Shown here piece by piece: positions 58,816-64,000 of a DNA stretch of 64,000 bases. Origin of the DNA: Eutypella sp. D-1 (taxonomy: Eukaryota; Ascomycota; Sordariomycetes; Xylariales; Diatrypaceae); NCBI GenBank assembly GCA_023313575.1, contig JAJTTP010000016.1:806001-870000 (forward strand), written 5' to 3'. The notes beneath the pieces are model-generated. The model ran no database searches and was not told the DNA's origin. It was given only the letters and a program-made list of their open reading frames with translations. Each line of letters opens with the position of its first letter. Position 1 is the first letter of the stretch. The position numbers were made by a program, and so were the translations under genes.

Positions 58816-59732
58816 TTAGTAATAAAATGTGATTATGTGATTTTGTAGCTATATTTGTCCGAATTAACAGCATTGTGTGATGTATACGAGCACCTGTCTA
58901 CCGAAGTATGTGAAGGGGTACGTTAGACGGTGCCACCAACTATAAAAGTAGCCCCCCCCTTTTGCAAGATCACCAGCCCCGTGGCGCTAAGTTTCTCCAC
59001 CTGACCAACCTAATCAACTGGTTATTAGGGGTAGGTTAGACACAAGATCTATCCGAGATGAGTTGGACCAACCTGAAACTCGCCATCCAGCCATGGCTTG
59101 ATCGTGAATCCTCGCTATGAATGGCGTCCTCGCTGGGAACTCAGGGTGAACCATCAACCCTAAGCAGCACTCTATGGTCTAACATAACACCAAATTTCTC
59201 TCGTCTTAGTCTTATGAGTCCAACTGTTCATGAGTATCTATGATCTTCATCATTTATGCAAATGGGCTGGTCCAGCCTAAAGCGGGACGTGTACATGCAA
59301 TGAACTATGGTATTAATTTGAATAGAGACATGCCTGGCCTTCCTGTGTATGACTATGGATCTCTCAGTCCCATCCCTGCAGAGACATTCACCTTGGTCCT
59401 CTGAGCAATACTTACTGTAAAGAGATTTATTCTGTATACTTACTATGTACCATACGTAACAGGTAATTAGCTAGGTAGCTACCTATCTAGGTACTTGCCA
59501 GTGAAGAGGGGCTTTTAGTTGAGCTCCATTCTTCAAAGCTAGCTGGGTACTTAGGTAGTAAGTGGTGAGTGAGCCTGGCAGCCTGACAGCCTGAGAATTG
59601 AGGCCTGGATTAGCATAGATGCCTGGCTCTGGACAGTAGTAAGGTCATTTTGATCTCTCTCAACCCCACTCATGGACGTGACGTTTACAACAACAACAAC
59701 AACAAACAGACATCATCACAACATCAGCCAAA
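58816..59732. other. Intergenic, 0.9 kb
   Basis: No gene is supported. TAGCTAGGTAGCTACC/TATCTAGGTAC repeats lie near 59468-59495, and an (ACA)n run at about 59686-59706 forms part of the leader of the next gene. Confidence 0.45.
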
Positions 59733-61091
59733 ATGGATACGATGCCATCACTTATTACAGACACATGCCGGACCCGCCGGGCCGCAATCAAGCAGACATT
59801 TCATGACCAATTACAGGCAAAAGGCCTGTGCGCCGGTTTCACATTTGAGCAGTTCGTCAAAGAACGAACTTCCACTGCAGATCAATTTCTGCTGGATTCA
59901 AACTACCCAGCTAAGCTTAACCAAGAGTGGCGCTTGTGGTTCATAGATGGCCACATCTGGAAAAATATGTGTAAGTCCTCCTTGATTGACGTCGAAGTTG
60001 AATGTTGTTTGCTGACCCCAAGTACAGATCAGCGAGAATGCGCGGAAGATGCGCCGCCGTTTCCATGGCTCTCATTAGAGCCGCCAGACATGCACGCCGA
60101 GCCAACTTCCTCGGAATATATGCAGAAGTGGCAGCAGAGGGAGCAGGCAAAGAACCACGCCTTAGTTCATCCCCAGCCTCATCCCCAGCCTCAGCCCCTG
60201 CCTCAGCCCCTGCATCAGCCCCAACCCCATCAGACCATCATGTCTGGCCACGAGACGGGGTCTTATCCGGGTACAACAACATCAGAGTCTGGGCCCCTAC
60301 CGATGCCACCCAACCTCTTCTCACCTCCGACCTATGTACAGTCGCAGGCGCCTCCGATGCAAGAGCACCTCGTGCATGGCACTATGCCCATGAGCGGCAT
60401 GAAAGCTGTCTATCAGGGGCAGCAGCAAGAACAGCAGCAGCAGGAACATCAGCAGCAGCAGCCTCCAACGACAGCCGCGCATAAGCCTGCTGACCCAGTC
60501 AACCCGGCGATGCCATATGCCAACCGCTTCCAGATGGACCCGGATGTCGCCGAGAAGCTCTACAATGAGCTTCTGTCACGCTTCCCACTCCCATTTGCGT
60601 GCTCGCACTTTGAAATTCCCGTGCCCCCGGAGCTAGATATCGACGAGATGATCACCAAGGACGACGAGGAAATCGCCCGTTGGCTAAACGGCCTCTACGT
60701 CCACCTCGTCTACAGAGAACAGGTTAGACCCGACAGCAACGAGAAGATCGGCAACAAGCTCTTCCTGAGCCTGTCAAGCGACGCCGACCCTACAGACCCC
60801 CTCGCCCGCCACCACCTGATCAATGGATGGCATGCGGTCATGTCATGGTATTTCAGGGGAATGTTTTACATCAATGACCGGACGGGACCCAAGCCCATTC
60901 CCCTCCTTGAGTCCATACGTGAATATTACATGGCCAGGGCTAATTTGGTCTATAATGAACATGAAGACGAAAGAACACCTGGGTTTATCAAGACGTGCGA
61001 GTACATCACGAAATACGCGGCGATGGATCGGGCCGGACAGTTTAGCGAAGAGGCAGAGCAGCAGCAGAAAGAGGACGAGCAGCGCAAATAG
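59733..61091 (+). CDS. Orphan Gln/Pro-rich protein, probably truncated
   Basis: Two exons are likely (59733-59970, 60028-61091), giving 433 residues. The 57-base intron has GTAAGT, GCTGAC and TACAG signals, but its length is a multiple of three, so the unspliced frame stays open (452 residues). Parts: an N-terminal globular region of about 110 residues with FTFEQFVKERTS; a Pro/Gln/His-rich linker (repeated HPQP and LPQP, then a poly-Gln tract near residues 210-235); and a second globular region (RFQMDPDVAEKLYNELLSRF to about residue 425) that I do not recognise. The frame ends in a Gln/Glu-rich coil (EEAEQQQKED) at a TAG; coding-like sequence continues beyond it (next entry). The 5' leader carries an (ACA)n run. 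The linker suggests a nuclear or RNA-related factor, as inference only. Confidence 0.65.
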   Translation: MDTMPSLITDTCRTRRAAIKQTFHDQLQAKGLCAGFTFEQFVKERTSTADQFLLDSNYPAKLNQEWRLWFIDGHIWKNMCKSSLIDVEVECCLLTPSTDQRECAEDAPPFPWLSLEPPDMHAEPTSSEYMQKWQQREQAKNHALVHPQPHPQPQPLPQPLHQPQPHQTIMSGHETGSYPGTTTSESGPLPMPPNLFSPPTYVQSQAPPMQEHLVHGTMPMSGMKAVYQGQQQEQQQQEHQQQQPPTTAAHKPADPVNPAMPYANRFQMDPDVAEKLYNELLSRFPLPFACSHFEIPVPPELDIDEMITKDDEEIARWLNGLYVHLVYREQVRPDSNEKIGNKLFLSLSSDADPTDPLARHHLINGWHAVMSWYFRGMFYINDRTGPKPIPLLESIREYYMARANLVYNEHEDERTPGFIKTCEYITKYAAMDRAGQFSEEAEQQQKEDEQRK

Positions 61092-61494
61092 CAGCGCAAA
61101 TAGCAGCAAGAGGCCGCCTGAAGTGGCCAAACCCGCTTAGAAAGGGGGCCCGGCCGAACAGAAGGATCGGGAACAGGCGGCGAAGGGCCTCGCTTAACTT
61201 CTCGGGGCCGTACCGGCTCGCCTAGACGAGCGGATGACCGCCATTGGCAACTGGGTCAAAGGCAAGGATAACTCGGTTATCAAGCAGGCTGAGAGGAAAG
61301 CCTTCACCGGCAAGATCATGCTGGACACCGGGAGAGTGGAGAGGAAGAACGTCATACTCAGCGAGTATGTCGAGAATCCAAGCGATTCGGCAGAAAGGCA
61401 GGCTACTGAACAGCCTGCCGAGGCAGAGAAGCCCGTCGAGAAGCCCGCACAGACCGGGGAGCCCCCAGAGGCTGAGAAGTCGACGGATACTTAA
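61092..61494 (+). pseudogene. Broken-off 3' part of the Gln/Pro-rich gene
   Basis: Immediately after the TAG at 61089-61091 the same 12-base unit (CAGCGCAAATAG) recurs, giving a second in-frame TAG at 61101-61103. Coding-like sequence then goes on in the +1 frame: KGGPAEQKDREQAAKG, GAVPARLDERM and an Ala/Glu/Pro-rich tail, interrupted by TAG at 61138-61140 and TAA at 61195-61197, and ending at a TAA at 61492-61494. All of these stops would be Gln codons if a single T were C. It is best read as the decayed end of the gene upstream. A separate small gene starting at the ATG at 61234 is possible but less likely. Confidence 0.55.
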
Positions 61495-62094
61495 ATATCG
61501 ATCTAATAAGGTCGAGGCGCTAGGAGCGCTGTGGCTGCGTTAGTTAGGATGTGTTAATAGACCTGTGGCGGCCCGCGTGCCTCTCCTATGCATTGTGAAT
61601 GTCGTGACGCGTCAACCCTTGTAGACAGTGTAGCAATTTGTAGAGCAGCCATGGATCTGTCTCCAGGACGATCACTAGACCTTAGGAGCCCGACGACGAT
61701 CTCTACGAGAAACTAGAACCACCTCACGTACGCCTGTTACCAAGGTCACCACTGATCCCGACAATCGGTCTCTGGCTTGATCTCGACCCGACTCGAATCA
61801 CCGTAGAACTACACCAAAGATTTAATGGCACTCGGTCCGGCGAATGCTTGGCCTTACCACCGTAGAGCGCTTGGTTGTTTAACAGGCTCTGCTGATACGG
61901 AATTTCTCACGTGGACTAGGGTAAATATTCGTGCTGTCGGCGATCTGCTGACACAAATTTAGTTACAGCCACACCGTAGTGTTTCTGGTGTCGAGTGACC
62001 TGGCACAAGTGTAAGCGTAAACATACCGCTCTCTCAAGGCCCTACTAGCCCGGGCTGGCCCCCTTTTTAACCATTATGCACTTCGCCATTTACG
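61495..62094. other. Intergenic, 0.6 kb
   Basis: 3' flanks of two damaged convergent genes. Nothing else is seen. Confidence 0.4.
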
Positions 62095-62830
62095 CTACAA
62101 ATCACCCGGAGCCGTGCGAATGAGACCAGGAATGCCACTCGAGTAAAGCTCCCCATGCCTCACTTGCGTAAGTGCTGCGATCGCGCAATTTGCAGACCCG
62201 CCTGTGAGCAGGCCCGAACGGATAGATTTCGGCCATAATTTCATGTCGAGCTTAGGTGTACGGTCCGGGTCGGTATCGCCGACCACGAAGTCAAGCATGG
62301 CCTCCTAGACCTCCTCACACACGAGCACAATGTCGGAGTCACCCACGAGCTGCGAAAACAGCAGCCAGGACGACCCGCATCTCGGCGTTGCGCCTGACGA
62401 ACACCGCGAGACTGACCTCGCCGTACCCGGGAAGCTCCTCTCTGCCTGGAGCACTTAAGAAGGGCCGCGCTATACGGCGGCCCGAACTTTTTCTTCGGCG
62501 CGGTGTACGGGCAGGGACCGGGGTTTGGCACTTTCTGTGCTGGGTGTCTTGTTAGTTAACATCCGCACGAAGGGTTTCAGAGTACTCACCCAGATACTGC
62601 CACGAGTTCCTCAAGACCTCGTAGTGGTAGTATTCGATCGACAAGACCCACGAGTCGCCGGCCGTCCATGAACGCTTCATGAAGTAACGGGACATGGTTC
62701 CCATCACTCTCTGCAGGCTCTCGTCATCCGTGATCACGCCGAGCTTCTTCAGGTGGCCAGCTAGGCGCGCCAGACGCTGCTCGTCGTTCTCACGGACGAT
62801 GTTCTCCGTCTTCATCATAGTGGAGTCCAT
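62095..62830 (-). pseudogene. Damaged small orphan gene
   Basis: The first exon (62830-62590) encodes 80 residues: ENDEQRLARLAGHLKKLGVI, then RYFMKRSWTAGDSWVLSIEY. It ends in a good GTGAGT donor, and a TTAACTAAC branch point and an acceptor lie 40-60 bases on. After this the coding pattern passes through three frames: PNPGPCPYTAPKKKFGPPY, then GYGEVSLAVFVRRNAEMRVV, then LVGDSDIVLVCEEV. Breaks lie near 62430-62445 and at an AAAA run (62355-62358). A TAG at 62307-62305 interrupts the last frame before EAMLDFVVGDTDPDRTPK and a normal-looking end at 62095. The protein was probably about 230 residues. No family is recognised. Confidence 0.6.
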
Positions 62831-63522
62831 CGTTGTTGTTGTTGGCGTTGGTGATGTTGTTGATGCTGATGCTGATGCTGATGCTGGTGCTGATTCTGTT
62901 TATCTTTCACCCATGTCTGCAGTCTTGCCGCATAATCTAGTATATTACAACCTATAGCTACTAAGGTACACCAACCACGAGAAGCTGTAATGCAAAGTGA
63001 CCCCGCTACATAGCTTCATATAGCTCCCAAGCTTCATCTGTACTTCGTATCCATCATAGATCATAATGTGACCTCGTCCACTGTCATTAATGACCGAAAA
63101 CTCTCCAAATTCGAGCTTCTTAGGCGTCGTAATTCACCAGGAACTTTACAGACAAGTTACACTAGGCTGTGAAGTCTATAACAACCCCCTGAGTTATATA
63201 CTTAGGTATATGTAAATAGCTGGTATCTACAGGAGCTCCTGGAGGGGTATCCGGCCGATGACCTCGCCGAAGGCTAATAGCTCCTGACGTATACTCCTGA
63301 GGTATACTTGCATATGATACTCAGACTTGGTGGCTGGGAAATGATACCCCACCTATGACAAACAGTAGCTACGAATCGTGGCCTGCCCAAGTCTCTTCTT
63401 TTCAACATCAGTCAGTTAGTCAGTCAGTCAGTCAGTCAACCAGCCAACCAACCAACCAACCAACCAACCAACCAACCAACCAAACAATCAATCAATCAAT
63501 CACCACCACCACCGCCACCACC
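62831..63522. promoter_or_regulatory. Divergent promoter with stacked microsatellites
   Basis: At the left, GATGCT repeats (about 62857-62885) lie just before the ATG at 62830 on the minus strand. At the right, (CAGT)n, (CAAC)n, (CAAT)n and (CAC)n tracts follow one another directly at about 63409-63520, ending at the ATG at 63523. These probably lie in the two 5' leaders. Confidence 0.6.
63409..63520 (+). repeat. Compound tetranucleotide microsatellite in a 5' leader
   Basis: Runs of CAGT, then about a dozen ACCA/CAAC units, then CAAT units and CCA/CAC triplets, with no unique sequence between. The coding-strand tract contains almost no G after 63440, so it would be an unstructured leader in RNA. 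Confidence 0.9.
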
Positions 63523-64000
63523 ATGTCTGAGCAAAACAAGCTGGACATGTCGTTGCACGAGATCCGTGCCGCCTGTAAGGGGGGACAGAAGCGCCGCCGG
63601 GAATCTCCGGATCCTACTGGATCCGAAGATGGCCAGCTGGCCAAAAAGGCTCGGAACGTCACCGAGCTGATCATGCCGTCGGACCTGATCGATGTTCGAC
63701 GTAACGGCCGGGTCGTGGCCACCCACAACAAGAACGACCCGACTGGCGCCGACTTCACGAAAGGCCCTGTCACGGAGGGTATGGCCACCGATGAGGCCCG
63801 TCTCAGGGCTCAAGTCGATGGCTTCATCGAGCGAACCAAGGCTGCCAACCATGGCAAGCTCGGCACGGTCGCGTTCAAATTCGCGTCCGTGAACCCCCCG
63901 GCCCACATGCGCCGAGGTATGGGTCTCCTGCAAGGCCGCGGCCTTCAGGGGAGGAAGAAGAAGAAGTTGCCCGCCCCCAAGGTGGGCTCGAATGCAGAGG
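63523..64000 (+). CDS. Partial gene, ALY/REF-like N-terminal motif
   Basis: The frame is open from the ATG at 63523 to the window end, giving 159 residues with the C-terminus missing. It begins MSEQNKLDMSLHEIRAA; the DMSLxEI core resembles the UAP56-binding motif at the start of ALY/REF mRNA-export adaptors. A basic KRRR follows near residue 23, then a hydrophilic region with ELIMPSDLIDVRRNGR and GTVAFKFASVNPP, an RGMGLLQGRGLQGRKKKKL segment rich in Arg/Gly/Lys, and no RRM so far. Arg/Gly-rich tails occur in mRNA-export adaptors too. The assignment is tentative; an unrelated nuclear protein is quite possible. Confidence 0.6.
   Translation, partial: MSEQNKLDMSLHEIRAACKGGQKRRRESPDPTGSEDGQLAKKARNVTELIMPSDLIDVRRNGRVVATHNKNDPTGADFTKGPVTEGMATDEARLRAQVDGFIERTKAANHGKLGTVAFKFASVNPPAHMRRGMGLLQGRGLQGRKKKKLPAPKVGSNAE

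Overview
The window is nuclear DNA of a filamentous ascomycete (Pezizomycotina, most likely a Sordariomycete). The genes have short GT-AG introns, mostly 45-120 nt, with CTAAC/CTGAC-like branch points. The protein families are typical of such fungi: Zn2Cys6 regulator, DUF4360 secreted protein, CRH-type GH16, ZtGT2-like glycosyltransferase, methylcitrate-cycle enzymes and MFS permeases. No rRNA, tRNA, CRISPR array or intact transposon was recognised. Exon models were built by hand from frames and splice sites. Family names rest on recognised motifs, not on database searches.

Layout. 1.2-2.3 kb: a three-exon short-chain dehydrogenase. 2.6-7.4 kb: mitochondrial 2-methylisocitrate lyase and methylcitrate synthase, head to head, the two core enzymes that remove propionyl-CoA. 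9.4-10.4 kb: a small secreted DUF4360 protein. 10.9-12.7 kb: an aquaglyceroporin-like MIP channel with a long N-terminal tail and an altered second NPA box. 14.5-24.6 kb: three cell-wall genes in a row on the minus strand (CRH-type transglycosylase, GT2 glycosyltransferase, membrane-anchored GH16 glucanase). 24.6-32.1 kb: almost gene-free. 32.1-33.2 kb: an RNPS1-like SR protein. 34.2-38.6 kb: a Dal5-type MFS permease divergent from a GH105 unsaturated-uronyl hydrolase. 39.1-40.3 kb: a LaeA-like SAM methyltransferase. 40.3-44.0 kb: gene-poor, with a 27-bp minisatellite.

44.0-51.8 kb is a compact four-gene group: indoleamine 2,3-dioxygenase and quinolinate phosphoribosyltransferase (first and last committed parts of tryptophan-to-NAD synthesis), then a Zn2Cys6 regulator and a sugar-porter-type MFS transporter, arranged as two convergent pairs.

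53-64 kb has a different character. It holds a 39-bp minisatellite and a block of orphan genes that I cannot assign: a frame-broken coiled-coil gene, an intact divergent coiled-coil gene with a Cys/His-rich tail, a Gln/Pro-rich gene with a broken 3' end, a damaged small gene, and a gene running off the window that starts with an ALY/REF-like motif. The damage consists of single-base frame breaks at short homopolymers and of stops that look like CAG/CAA changed to TAG/TAA. Core genes elsewhere in the window keep clean frames over many exons, so this block looks like a decaying accessory region rather than a badly sequenced one. It is the part most worth a second look.
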